From JAGKXB01 sp964498835 (GTDB taxonomy: Bacteria > Pseudomonadota > Gammaproteobacteria > Burkholderiales > Burkholderiaceae_D): a DNA stretch of 64,000 nucleotides. Shown here in pieces: positions 18,027 through 26,281 of the stretch; positions within the stretch are counted from its first letter, which is position 1, and each line of letters starts with the position of its first letter. The position numbers were made by a program, and so were the translations under genes. Below the pieces are notes generated by a model, which saw only the letters and a list, made by a program, of their open reading frames with translations, did no database searches and had not been told where the DNA came from. The stretch lies in the NCBI GenBank assembly GCA_964498835.1, contig CAZCIX010000005.1:4434-68433 (forward strand), read 5' to 3'.

Positions 18027-18530
18027 TTATTTCCCCAACTTCGTGTCTTTTGGGATTTCGATTGCTGGAACAATCACTGATGGCACGGATGGCAAGAGAA
18101 TATCTGGCACAGGCTGCTGGATAGCAGCCCCAGGTATACCTGCTATAACCGGACCGGCAAACTCAAGAGGAACAGCGACCATCCTCTTACCTTTGGCAAT
18201 AGCAACAAAAACCTGTTTCGGCGCAATGGAACTGACAACCACACCAGGTCGAATAACCTCGCCCTCACGGTAGTGTCCAACGATTCCATTCGGTAGTTGA
18301 AGACGCGCCACACGTTCGCTACCGATGGTAACGGATACAACGACAGGCATACCAATCAATGAAGTGCCGGCCAAGGCTCGTAACACGTCCTGAAGCTCCT
18401 TTTGTTTCTTCACCAAATCGATTTGAGCATCCAATACTGCTTTACGATCCTCCACAGTCTGAGACTGTGCCGAGTCAAAGTTGATTGCAATCAAAAACGC
18501 AAATGAGACAATAGTTTTAAATGTCTTCAT
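18027..18530 (-). CDS. pilP: Type IVb pilus protein PilP
   Basis: 167 residues with a signal peptide (FKTIVSFAFLIAINFDSAQS), a short coiled coil (DAQIDLVKKQKELQDVL) and a beta domain containing VARLQLPNGIVGHYREGE, VVVSSIAPKQVFVA and ending in a Pro-rich tail. This matches PilP, a periplasmic protein linked to the secretin. It overlaps the secretin gene by 14 bp, implying coupled translation. Confidence 0.85.
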   Translation of the reverse strand: MKTFKTIVSFAFLIAINFDSAQSQTVEDRKAVLDAQIDLVKKQKELQDVLRALAGTSLIGMPVVVSVTIGSERVARLQLPNGIVGHYREGEVIRPGVVVSSIAPKQVFVAIAKGKRMVAVPLEFAGPVIAGIPGAAIQQPVPDILLPSVPSVIVPAIEIPKDTKLGK

Positions 18531-20178
18531 TCTTTACTCCGGTATTGACCTGTACAACGATGACCGTCAATTGACGAGACTTGGTAGCCGCTTTCGAGTA
18601 ACCTGCTACATGGAATGCTGAATCTACGCCATCTCTTTGCTCACCGTAGCCAAATAACACGATCGCTTGGCCATCACGCAAAAAAGCGTGGCCTGGCAGT
18701 GACTTCGATGCTATTTGCGGATGCTGCGTACCATCGGAGTCAATCGTCTGTGACGTCAGTGAAGAAAGGTTTAACTGGTAAGCAAGAGAAATACGGTTAT
18801 CGCCAAGGATGAGAGGGACAAAGTTGGCTGTAAATCCAACCACTTTTGTGCTTTGTGTCGAAGTTACAATAGAACCTTGATTTCCGTTCTGTGGAACAAT
18901 TGATGTGCCGCTTTTATAGTTAATTTCATCTGCGACTTGCATAGGTGCAGGCTGACCATTCACTGCTAATGTTTGTGCTTGCTGTTGCAACGACACTTTG
19001 CCAAATTGGCTGAGAGCTTGCGCAACCAACGATGAGCCGTTCCACTTGCTGGTTGGGTCCTTTGACGTAAGTGTAATAACACCGGGAGTTGATGTACCAG
19101 CCGTCAGTGACGTCGGCCCGACAATTGAACCACCAAGCTTGTTGACTTGATTGTACAAAAGGTTCATGTTGAATCCGCCTGAAAGTTGCTCGTTAAGTGT
19201 CACTGTCATAACTTTGGCGTCAATCAAAATATTTTGGGCAAACCGCTCATTGATCGAGCGAACGTATCGAACTACACGTTCCATCACTGCTGGGCGAGCT
19301 GTCACCGTCACTCCACCCAACTCCTGGTTAGCGATCACACTTCCATCAATTGAGGTTGCACTTTGCATAGGTGTGGTCGCTGCGCCAACTTGGGTACCAC
19401 CAACACCTGACTGTTGCGGTTGCGCGGTGACTTGTATGCTGTTGCTAGCATTACGTTTACCATCTGCAAGAATTGTGTTGATCCCAGCCATGATTGAAGT
19501 CCATGGATCAATAGTCTGGTTTTGCGACACTTGGACATTACCCGCGCTAGATCCACCGTTACTAGACCCACTACCCCCCACTACACCGCTGGAAGCCCCG
19601 CCACCAGTAACGCCTGCTAATGAAATACTGGCTGTCACCGTCTTAGCACCGGCAGGCACGTCCACCGGAATAAAACGCGTTTCGTAGCGGAAAAACTCGA
19701 CCGATCGCATTGCTACGTTATAGCGCCAGGAGACATTTGACTTCCCGGCAATCTCATCAAAAAGACCGCGATTTGTACCAGAATACTCTAGAGCAACATT
19801 ACCTGACAGTGTCACATCGTTACCACCTTGCTGAATGCCACGAGTCATATCTGAGATTTCTGCCGTGCGAATAGCGATACCAGATGCTAGGGAAATATCA
19901 TCAAGCGTTTGTACAAGAGACTGGCTCCCTTTAGTAACATAAGAAATTTTTTGGCCAAACACTGAGGGCAATTGATTAGACTTAATTACGACTTCCTCGC
20001 CAGCAATGCGAGGTTTGCTTGTACGAATTACACTACCGTTTACAGAATTGTTTTCGACCAACGCTCGGATTGCCTCGGCTGTATTACGGTCTTGATCAAT
20101 CTTCGTTTCGGACTGCTGAATTGCTGCGCAACCGGATAAAGCTACTAAAACTAATGGAAATACTATGTTATTAATCAT
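18517..20178 (-). CDS. pilN: Outer-membrane secretin lipoprotein PilN
   Basis: 553 residues. The lipoprotein signal ends in ALSGC (lipidation Cys about 17). A secretin N-domain region follows (about 190-280, including a Gly/Ser linker SSGVVGGSGSSNGGSS), then the secretin core (NILIDAKVMTVTLNEQLSGG, VALAY-type strands, GHAFLRDGQAIVLFGYGEQ). It forms the outer-membrane ring through which the thin pilus passes. It overlaps both neighbours (TcpQ gene by 8 bp, pilP by 14 bp). Confidence 0.92.
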   Translation of the reverse strand: MINNIVFPLVLVALSGCAAIQQSETKIDQDRNTAEAIRALVENNSVNGSVIRTSKPRIAGEEVVIKSNQLPSVFGQKISYVTKGSQSLVQTLDDISLASGIAIRTAEISDMTRGIQQGGNDVTLSGNVALEYSGTNRGLFDEIAGKSNVSWRYNVAMRSVEFFRYETRFIPVDVPAGAKTVTASISLAGVTGGGASSGVVGGSGSSNGGSSAGNVQVSQNQTIDPWTSIMAGINTILADGKRNASNSIQVTAQPQQSGVGGTQVGAATTPMQSATSIDGSVIANQELGGVTVTARPAVMERVVRYVRSINERFAQNILIDAKVMTVTLNEQLSGGFNMNLLYNQVNKLGGSIVGPTSLTAGTSTPGVITLTSKDPTSKWNGSSLVAQALSQFGKVSLQQQAQTLAVNGQPAPMQVADEINYKSGTSIVPQNGNQGSIVTSTQSTKVVGFTANFVPLILGDNRISLAYQLNLSSLTSQTIDSDGTQHPQIASKSLPGHAFLRDGQAIVLFGYGEQRDGVDSAFHVAGYSKAATKSRQLTVIVVQVNTGVKNEDI

Positions 20179-20587
20179 TCTTAATCTCGCTAGAAAGCAC
20201 TTCCATGACGTTGTTTCCGTCGCTTACACGTAATCGCACTGGTTTACCCTCAATGCGTAAAATTGTAATGACCTCGGAGATGGCAGCCACGACATCCTTT
20301 TTATCTTTCAGATCCACAACACTGATTGCTTTCCATGACACCGGTGGGTACCAAATGAGCGTCCAACCTGCACTTTTTGCCCACGCATCAAGCGCCAAAT
20401 GAATAGGTACGTCCTTCTCGATAACAAACTTCGGTACTTCTTTCGGCATAATTTTGAATGGTGCCGTAGCTGTCACGACGACCGACTGGGTGTGGTTGTC
20501 TACTACTTTCAAGTCTGCTAGTACAATAGAAGGCATCAGTAGCACCCCTCCTATCACTATCGCTTTCATCTTCTTGCTCCCTGACAT
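20171..20587 (-). CDS. Short TcpQ-domain protein, first gene of the pilus operon
   Basis: About 138 residues with a signal peptide (KAIVIGGVLLMPSIVLAD) and a TcpQ/PilL C-terminal domain (IHLALDAWAKSAGWTLIWY, SVVDLKDKKDVVAAISEVI). Proteins of this kind assist the secretin, whose gene overlaps it downstream. The ATG at 20587 is chosen because AAGG precedes it, and because a longer frame would start from a TTG inside the palindrome at 20599-20614. This operator sits directly in front of the start. It is the equivalent of the C-terminal part of R64 PilL. Confidence 0.8.
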   Translation of the reverse strand: MSGSKKMKAIVIGGVLLMPSIVLADLKVVDNHTQSVVVTATAPFKIMPKEVPKFVIEKDVPIHLALDAWAKSAGWTLIWYPPVSWKAISVVDLKDKKDVVAAISEVITILRIEGKPVRLRVSDGNNVMEVLSSEIKND

Positions 20588-20598
20588 AAACGTTCCCT

Positions 20599-20614
20599 TT
20601 TCCAACGTCGGAAA
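20599..20614. promoter_or_regulatory. Palindromic operator at the head of the pilus operon
   Basis: TTTCCAACGTCGGAAA, 12 bp before the first pilus gene and downstream of the AT-rich promoter candidates at about 20640-20690. It could block transcription elongation or initiation. Confidence 0.7.
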
Positions 20615-21008
20615 TCCCAGCAGATAGTGCGCTGACCACGATTAATAATATTATAATATAACAAAACAATAAAAATTATACGATTTTTTTATATTACTTT
20701 AAATTAACATCATTCAGTTTTTGAACGCACATAACTTAACGTCTATAGACAGCACCGCGATGTAGCAACTATGAACTGGGTGGGCACACCATATAGTCAA
20801 CAACAGTCACTTTATTCTTTTGTGTTTTTTCCAACGTCGGAAAAATTAGTGCTCTTCTCTTGATAATACGCGTCATCAGAGAAACTATGCTTGAGACATA
20901 ACTTCTTCAATGACATCTCCGCAGCTGCTTCTTTTAAAAAACAATAATCTATTATTCACAAATCGTTATTTAATTGTCTATTTTCTTTCAGAAATAAACT
21001 CTACTACG
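20615..21008. other. Promoter region of the pilus operon, no gene
   Basis: About 390 bp without a credible gene. It is AT-rich with several TATAAT-like boxes for leftward transcription (20640-20690), the 10-bp palindrome GTCTATAGAC at 20741-20750 (also in the centre of the long palindrome at 62836-62871), and a second copy of the plasmid operator at 20828-20843. Confidence 0.6.
20828..20843. promoter_or_regulatory. Second palindromic operator upstream of the pilus operon
   Basis: TTTCCAACGTCGGAAA, 229 bp from the copy at 20599. Two identical sites flanking the promoter region would allow looping or cooperative repression. Confidence 0.65.
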
Positions 21009-22196
21009 TTATGTTGCTAATAGTGGGGGTGGGTCATTTTTTACGCTAGCTTCTGCTAACCGACGTAATGTAGGTGGCAACATCGCCAAGCCCTGTTCGT
21101 TCATTTTCTCAATTGAAATTGAATCTTGCTGTGCTTTAATCATTGCCAGCATTTCTGTGTTTCGCTGCTGACTCTCACGCGCGGCTAGTACAGATAGTCC
21201 AAAATTAGGAAAGAACTTTCCATCACCTACAGCCCTAACCAACGACCGAGCAAGAGGCACCATTCCTGCCATGATTTTTCCGGCTCGATTGTAACCTTCC
21301 AACTCATCTAGCACAGCTTGGCGGCTAGTGTGAGCGCAACCAGCAAGAAGGTCTTCGAGGACTGCTCGTTCTTGCTTAGTCGTTTTTGAAGGAAATACCA
21401 ATTCGATACTACTACGACTACTTGTATCTAAATCTTTAAGGGCATCCATTTGTGGTAGTGGTCTATGGAAGTCTGTTGAAGTCTCTGTATTACTGATCTG
21501 TTGCTTAGCAAGTTCTATGATATTCGTCATGTGAGAATCAAGAACTACGTCAGTGTCTGTTCCATGAAACTCTTTAGACGGAGTTACCATAGCTGTACTT
21601 TGCGTATTTATTAGAGCATTACAAGCTGTATTTCCTGTAAATACGGTATCTTTGGTTACGAGAAATGCATTATCTAAATTTACAGTAACTGCGTTAGGCG
21701 TACTTACAGGAAGTGGGGATGGAGCGTTTATAGGAAAATTTGTTTTAACACCGCCCATTTGTCCGCCATTTTGAGCTGAATCTGGTGGATTTTGGACGGT
21801 CAGTAGATTGTCGAGAGCCGTGTCCATCAGCTCATGGTTACGAAAATACCATGTGAGCTGGGTGCGTTTATCGTGGTAACTGCAATAAAACTTTCCTTGG
21901 AACTTATCCGTTGCACGGTCGAATTCAGACTTGCTTTTGTACCGTGTACCGAAGCGTTCAAAAGTGGTACGAAACTCGACGGCTGAGATACCCAATTCTT
22001 CAACCCAACTTTGGCCGGTCTGGTAAAGTGGATTGGGACACGGTTCTAGAAATTTGTAGAACCCGTTTGATTTCCGCTCGAACCAATAGTCAAGTTGCTG
22101 CATGAGAATGCAACCTGCCATAGAATGTGCCAGAGGCAACAATTCTTTGACGTATGGAATGCTGGATCGTGTGAGAAAGAGAATGCGGTTTCTCAT
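21009..22196 (-). CDS. Putative plasmid replication protein (winged-helix, DnaD/RepA-like N-terminus)
   Basis: 395 residues from the ATG at 22196 (GGAG 5 bases upstream). The N-terminus (LAHSMAGCILMQQLDYWFE, TGQSWVEELGISAVEFRTTF, GTRYKSKSEFDRA) looks like the winged-helix region of phage/plasmid replication organisers that begin by choosing an alternative pathway on host lines. The middle is polar and low in structure. The C-terminal part (ARSLVRAVGDGKFFPNFGLSVLAARE) is helical. I found no other replication-initiator candidate in the window. It is isolated between the pil promoter region and a structured leader, and the candidate origin at 26.3-26.7 kb is 4 kb away. Function is inferred. Confidence 0.4.
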   Translation of the reverse strand: MRNRILFLTRSSIPYVKELLPLAHSMAGCILMQQLDYWFERKSNGFYKFLEPCPNPLYQTGQSWVEELGISAVEFRTTFERFGTRYKSKSEFDRATDKFQGKFYCSYHDKRTQLTWYFRNHELMDTALDNLLTVQNPPDSAQNGGQMGGVKTNFPINAPSPLPVSTPNAVTVNLDNAFLVTKDTVFTGNTACNALINTQSTAMVTPSKEFHGTDTDVVLDSHMTNIIELAKQQISNTETSTDFHRPLPQMDALKDLDTSSRSSIELVFPSKTTKQERAVLEDLLAGCAHTSRQAVLDELEGYNRAGKIMAGMVPLARSLVRAVGDGKFFPNFGLSVLAARESQQRNTEMLAMIKAQQDSISIEKMNEQGLAMLPPTLRRLAEASVKNDPPPLLAT

Positions 22197-22217
22197 TGCT
22201 TCTCCGTGTGAGGGCAA

Positions 22218-22420
22218 TAAAAAAACCGCGATACAAATACATGCAAATGCCTACCTAGATGCGAATTTTCTGTTTTCATAAGTCATCCAATTCATGTGCG
22301 CTTGCACATTCTTAAAGGACGAGTTAAAATCGCACCAACGATTAATTAATTTGGTGTTCTAACCCGCCAGAAAAATGACTTAGATTCTCCGCCAAGAGTG
22401 TTCTAAGTCATTACGAACTA
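22218..22420. other. Structured leader upstream of the putative replication gene
   Basis: About 200 bp without a gene. It contains a perfect 11-bp inverted repeat AATGACTTAGA (22374-22384) / TCTAAGTCATT (22402-22412) and CACCAA/TTGGTG arms around ATTAATTAAT at about 22332-22355. Such pairs could form alternative RNA structures or an antisense RNA controlling replication, but this is a guess from position. Confidence 0.35.
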
Positions 22421-22448
22421 AAAAGCCTGAACCGCCATTCAGGCTTTT
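22421..22448 (-). terminator. Rho-independent terminator after the XRE gene
   Basis: AAAAGCCTGAA, a 6-base loop and TTCAGGCTTTT, with T-runs in both directions. It lies just downstream of the stop codon of the leftward XRE gene and may also stop rightward transcripts. Confidence 0.8.
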
Positions 22449-22453
22449 TGCTT

Positions 22454-22780
22454 TTATGCACCTACCATCTTTTCCTCAATTTCCAAATTTGTTTCATCTT
22501 TGTTACCTAGGACTGCCCTGACTACGTCAGGCCTAGCGACCGCAATGCGTAATAACGAAAGCGCTGCACCGCTTGGTGAGCGATGGTTTTTTTCCCAAGA
22601 CTTATAAGTATCTCGTGCCACAGATAGCATCTCGGACATCTCTCCTTGAGTCATGTGGAAAATCTGCTTGCGAATTGCGCGAAGGTTTATTGTGCCATCG
22701 TCGTTGAAGAGTGAAGGGGAAGCCATCAGTGGTAGTTGATATTGAACCATACTTGTTGCGGTAATATTCATTTGCGTCAT
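22454..22780 (-). CDS. XRE-family helix-turn-helix regulator
   Basis: 108 residues from the ATG at 22780, chosen because AAAGGGG precedes it; the longer frame has no good start. The HTH is LRAIRKQIFHMTQGEMSEML followed by ARDTYKSWEKNHRSPSGAAL, typical of Cro/C1-type repressors. The first 40 residues are a polar arm. It forms a monocistronic unit with its own terminator, upstream of the putative replication gene, so control of replication or of a nearby operon is possible. Confidence 0.85.
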   Translation of the reverse strand: MTQMNITATSMVQYQLPLMASPSLFNDDGTINLRAIRKQIFHMTQGEMSEMLSVARDTYKSWEKNHRSPSGAALSLLRIAVARPDVVRAVLGNKDETNLEIEEKMVGA

Positions 22781-22912
22781 CTTGACGCCCCTTTCTTTAT
22801 AACGACTTTGCACAGATTGTAGGTGCAATGTACCTGATCTGTCTAGTATTTTGAGTACTATGCACCCTTTTTGCAATTTATTATCAAATCAGTTTGTTAC
22901 GATTGCCTTAGT

Positions 22913-24076
22913 TTATAAATTAGTGGCGCTAACTAATTGGATAGAAAACAACTTTGACCAAGCCTCAACTGCCTCGCGTTGAACTGCTAAAATGTTAGTT
23001 TCTTTTGCCCACCACATGTTTGATATCACAATTACAATGTTAGGTGATTGTGCAAAAGTAGCAAGTACAGGCCAAATTAAAATTTGCTCATAGCAGATCA
23101 GGTGGCCTATTTTATTACCGTCGATAACGGTAGTGCTGGTGCCAAACCATGAAGCTATCGCGCTGCCATCGTCTGTCCAAGGTCGCCACATTGATATAGG
23201 TACTGGCACGCGTTCCTTGATCGTAGCACCATTGCCAGCACCGATTGTCACGATTCCATTTACATATCCGCGACCATGTTGTGCCGGCCAATGTGCGCCG
23301 AGAAAAACAATTTGATTTTTTTCCTTTAGACGCACATTGATTACATCCCACCAAGGGCCATTTATCGACCAGTCGCCACCAACCATTTCAGGTAGCACGA
23401 TTCTGGCACCAATTGCTGCCTTTGCTGTAGCCTCATTTATTATTTTTTGCAACCAGGTTAGGCGTTTGAATTCGTCCTCGATAGTTTGCACGCTCCCTAG
23501 CTGAGTATTAATACCTTGCCATACATTTGGAACGGTTAATGAAGTAGCGCAGGTATGAGCGATAACTGATACAACAAAGAATGGTGTCAGCACAGAAATG
23601 TATGGCAGCGAAACTATGCAACACATAAGCAAAAGCATGGCGCAGAAACCAAACCAGCCTAAGCCTGGATAAAATATGCCAGCAGCGGTCAGAGGATTTG
23701 CCCAGCCAATTAAGCCTATTGGAGGCACCGATAAGATTAGTAAGATCGTACATAGACGAGCTGCATGCGATTTCACCCCCCAGCCGAAAGCCCATACAGA
23801 TGCAAGAATGGTACTTGAACAAGTCCACATCACAATGCCAATCCACCAGGCTGGCACTTGATTCGCTGAGTAAAACATACCAGCGCCATTGATCATCCCA
23901 CGACTAGCGCCTGCGTAGTAAAAGAAGAGGGCAACAAATGTGGTTAGACGTGATTGAGATGTTGACCAAATCCAAGCTATGATAGGTAGTAAAAGTAGGG
24001 GGGTGGAGTAGCCACTCCATGATAAAACTCCGATAGAGCCAGCTAGGAAGGGGAGGGTAGTTGCACGAAATTTCAT
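22913..24076 (-). CDS. traB: TraB-like membrane nitrilase (apolipoprotein N-acyltransferase-like)
   Basis: 387 residues. About five membrane helices come first (PLLLLPIIAWIW, WWIGIVMWTCSS, LCTILLILSVPPIGLIGW, GFCAMLLLMCCIVSLPYISVL). A carbon-nitrogen hydrolase domain follows with a plausible Glu-Lys-Cys triad: Glu in IVLPEMVGG, Lys in GATIKERVPVP and Cys in HLICYEQI. This is the plan of TraB of Ti plasmids, an Lnt relative linked to conjugation. The mature role is unclear; lipidation of a plasmid lipoprotein is one idea, and lipoproteins are encoded here (PilN and the OmpA-like protein). It is 5 bp downstream of a membrane protein gene in a four-gene leftward operon. Confidence 0.75.
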   Translation of the reverse strand: MKFRATTLPFLAGSIGVLSWSGYSTPLLLLPIIAWIWSTSQSRLTTFVALFFYYAGASRGMINGAGMFYSANQVPAWWIGIVMWTCSSTILASVWAFGWGVKSHAARLCTILLILSVPPIGLIGWANPLTAAGIFYPGLGWFGFCAMLLLMCCIVSLPYISVLTPFFVVSVIAHTCATSLTVPNVWQGINTQLGSVQTIEDEFKRLTWLQKIINEATAKAAIGARIVLPEMVGGDWSINGPWWDVINVRLKEKNQIVFLGAHWPAQHGRGYVNGIVTIGAGNGATIKERVPVPISMWRPWTDDGSAIASWFGTSTTVIDGNKIGHLICYEQILIWPVLATFAQSPNIVIVISNMWWAKETNILAVQREAVEAWSKLFSIQLVSATNL

Positions 24077-24081
24077 AAAAA

Positions 24082-24720
24082 TTACTCAACACGCCAGCCG
24101 CTGACTTTCTTAGATTTATCGTTGTAAGGGAAACAAAACGTTTTGTTTCCTTCATGTCGTTTTTGACCAGTTGCACAACTAAGCATTGAGTTGACATCAT
24201 TGATTTCAGCGAACTTGCGCCCAGCTTCTCCTTGCTGTGTATTCAACCAAGCTATATCCGCAGCTTTGCTACGAACGCCGATATTGTATGCACCCCAGCA
24301 CATTAAGCTAATCATGATTGTAGCCACACCGAAGCTCAGTGATGAGCCAATCAGGAACTTCGCACGTGAGTCAGCAATCGCTAGTGTCTTTGCAGACTCA
24401 ATCACTTCCTTAGACATTTCGCGTGCTGCCTTCGACACGCTATCAACCAAGTTGGACTTGATGTGTGTCGCTGATGCTTCCGCTGTCTTTTCCATTGCGA
24501 TTTTATGCTCGGCGAGTAGCCGTTGCGCTTGATCAGCAATTTGCTTCGGGATTTCGCCGTAAAGTATTTCGAAGTGACCGAAAGCGATTAGTATCGCCCA
24601 GACAGAATCGTGCTCACTGAACCCACATACTTCCTTGATTTTGTAAAATTTGGCGATCTCGTCGGCCGTAGGCTCGCGATCGCCGATGAGGGTAGCTAAG
24701 GCTTGTTCAATCGGTTTCAT
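24082..24720 (-). CDS. Hypothetical coiled-coil membrane protein
   Basis: 212 residues. The N-terminal domain (about 1-75, EIAKFYKIKEVCGFSEHDSVWAI) is followed by a long amphipathic helix (QAQRLLAEHKIAMEKTAEAS, LVDSVSKAAREMSKEVIES), one membrane helix (FGVATIMISLMCWGAYNIGV) and a short tail with two cysteines. I cannot name the family. It directly abuts the ATPase gene upstream (stop and start adjacent) and the TraB-like gene downstream, so it probably acts with them, perhaps as a membrane anchor for the ParA-like ATPase. Confidence 0.65.
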   Translation of the reverse strand: MKPIEQALATLIGDREPTADEIAKFYKIKEVCGFSEHDSVWAILIAFGHFEILYGEIPKQIADQAQRLLAEHKIAMEKTAEASATHIKSNLVDSVSKAAREMSKEVIESAKTLAIADSRAKFLIGSSLSFGVATIMISLMCWGAYNIGVRSKAADIAWLNTQQGEAGRKFAEINDVNSMLSCATGQKRHEGNKTFCFPYNDKSKKVSGWRVE

Positions 24721-25422
24721 TTATTCCCCTAAGAGGACTTCATCCAATGCCTCAATCATGCTGTCACGCCAGTCGGCGACAACAAGTTTCGCGTAGGTGA
24801 AGTTACTTTTTGCATCGCCGGTTTGCTCTGCAAACTGTTGGTAAGGCAAGCCCGATTCACGGACAAGTGTCATGATGCGCGGTGCCATTTTAGGAAACAG
24901 GATCAGTTTTCCCTCGTAGCGTTCGGCAAAGGTAATATCGAAGTGATTAAAATTTGCAGGCGCACCGAAGTAGAGGTTCTTGATAGGAAAAATAGTCTTG
25001 AACGATCCCGAAAGACGATCAAACACGTTCAAACCATCCGGCAGTGTATTGATTACAAACAGCACTTTTACCTCGAATTTGTATCCGAGTGCCAGCTGCT
25101 CCAGGCGCCCAAAATAGAGGATCGCCCGATCGCTGATTCCGTCCGGTAGATTCGTCACAATGTGCCCATCGAAGTCCGTTTCACAGATGAAGTCCGAAAA
25201 CAGAGGCCATCCAATTTCATCGTTTAAGTCGAACTGTTTCGTTACTAGCAGTTCGTTAAACGCCTCGTGAACGTCCGGCGTGCGCTTGTCGCCGTCAACG
25301 ATCATGACAGGCGCTTCATGTGACTTGAGCCATTCAACAAAGGCTTTGGCGACGGCTGATTTCCCGACGCCACCCTTATTTCCAGCGATCAGCCAAACAA
25401 CCTTATCCATGCGAAATACCAT
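24721..25422 (-). CDS. ParA/VirC1/TraL-like ATPase, first of two (downstream copy)
   Basis: 233 residues (or 229 from the ATG at 25410). The deviant Walker A NKGGVGKSAVAK (about 14-25) and VMIVDGDKRTPDV match the ParA/MinD superfamily. The DGDKRTPD pattern, instead of DxDPQ, is seen in TraL/VirC1-like proteins, which assist the relaxosome or move the transfer DNA to the secretion channel. It is paralogous to the gene immediately upstream (25511-26281): both share the Walker A, the DGDxRxPDV box and the F-V-INTLPDG/INRLPDS motif. Two operator copies lie between the two genes, so it probably has its own promoter. Confidence 0.8.
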   Translation of the reverse strand: MVFRMDKVVWLIAGNKGGVGKSAVAKAFVEWLKSHEAPVMIVDGDKRTPDVHEAFNELLVTKQFDLNDEIGWPLFSDFICETDFDGHIVTNLPDGISDRAILYFGRLEQLALGYKFEVKVLFVINTLPDGLNVFDRLSGSFKTIFPIKNLYFGAPANFNHFDITFAERYEGKLILFPKMAPRIMTLVRESGLPYQQFAEQTGDAKSNFTYAKLVVADWRDSMIEALDEVLLGE

Positions 25423-25463
25423 TCATAACAGAAATGATGGAAGGGTACGCCATCCTTCCCCAA

Positions 25464-25479
25464 TTTCCGACGTTGGAAA
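25464..25479. promoter_or_regulatory. Palindromic operator upstream of the TraL-like gene
   Basis: TTTCCGACGTTGGAAA, 41 bp before the start at 25422. It is paired with a degenerate copy 13 bp further upstream. Confidence 0.65.
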
Positions 25480-25492
25480 AAATCATGTCCGT

Positions 25493-25508
25493 TTTCTAAT
25501 GTCGGAAA
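25493..25508. promoter_or_regulatory. Degenerate operator copy next to 25464
   Basis: TTTCTAATGTCGGAAA: one intact half-site, two changes in the other half. It ends just before the stop codon of the upstream ATPase gene. Confidence 0.45.
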
Positions 25509-25510
25509 AA

Positions 25511-26281
25511 TCAGGCTGCTAGTAATTGCTGAAATTGGTCGAACGAGTGGTGGTTTTCCTGCACCCACATCACCAGTTCTATGTTTTCGGAAGGTGTCAG
25601 TTTGTGCGCCGACTTGTTGGCGTCCTGGATGGGCACCGCAGCCACGCTGAACGGCATGATGTTTTCATTGTCCGCAAAGAGCTTGTCCACGGTGCGTTCG
25701 TGCAGTTCGGTCAGGCAGATGGTTTGACCGCCATCTGCCTCAAATTTTTTGCGGGTCTCACTGTTATCCCAGCGACTGAACTTTTCCGCATCGCCAAAGA
25801 ACAGGTTCTTGACAACTACCTTGCCGGCTAGTTTGTCGCCAGAGACGGACATCGCCTCGTTCAGGAGGTTAATGCTGTCAGGCAGGCGATTAATGACCCA
25901 AAACATGAAGACGGGGCGGTTCAGCATTTTGGCCGTTTCAAAGAAGCGTGGAGCCTCGCGTTTGAAGTCACCGCCGATGCCTGCTGGCATGGAGATGATG
26001 ATGGCTTCTTCTTGGTGGGCAATCATGAAATCCATCAAGTCCATCCAGCCATCATGTACACGCAGATTAGCGGGGATAACCGGGATGCTGTCGCCGAACA
26101 TGCGGCTCACGTCGGGATTGCGTGTATCACCATCCACCAGGGCGCAAGAAATCTTGCGCTTGAGCAGCCAATCGGTAAAGATGGAACAGGTCCAGCTTTT
26201 ACCAACACCACCCTTGTCGCCATGAAAAATGATGATTGGCTTGTTGGTGTTGGCTTGTTGTGTTTTTAGTGCATTTGCCAT
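25511..26281 (-). CDS. ParA/VirC1/TraL-like ATPase, second of two (upstream copy)
   Basis: 256 residues. Deviant Walker A DKGGVGKSWTCS (about 22-33), CALVDGDTRNPDVSRMFGD and the mid-protein MFWVINRLPDSINL identify it as a ParA-superfamily ATPase close to its neighbour. IncP TraL and Ti VirC1 are the best functional models, with a relaxosome or transfer-DNA positioning role. GGGGAT precedes the ATG. It heads a leftward series (ATPase, ATPase, membrane protein, TraB-like). The AT-rich candidate origin region lies directly upstream. A role in partition is less likely because a separate parAB pair is present at 60-62 kb. Confidence 0.8.
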   Translation of the reverse strand: MANALKTQQANTNKPIIIFHGDKGGVGKSWTCSIFTDWLLKRKISCALVDGDTRNPDVSRMFGDSIPVIPANLRVHDGWMDLMDFMIAHQEEAIIISMPAGIGGDFKREAPRFFETAKMLNRPVFMFWVINRLPDSINLLNEAMSVSGDKLAGKVVVKNLFFGDAEKFSRWDNSETRKKFEADGGQTICLTELHERTVDKLFADNENIMPFSVAAVPIQDANKSAHKLTPSENIELVMWVQENHHSFDQFQQLLAA

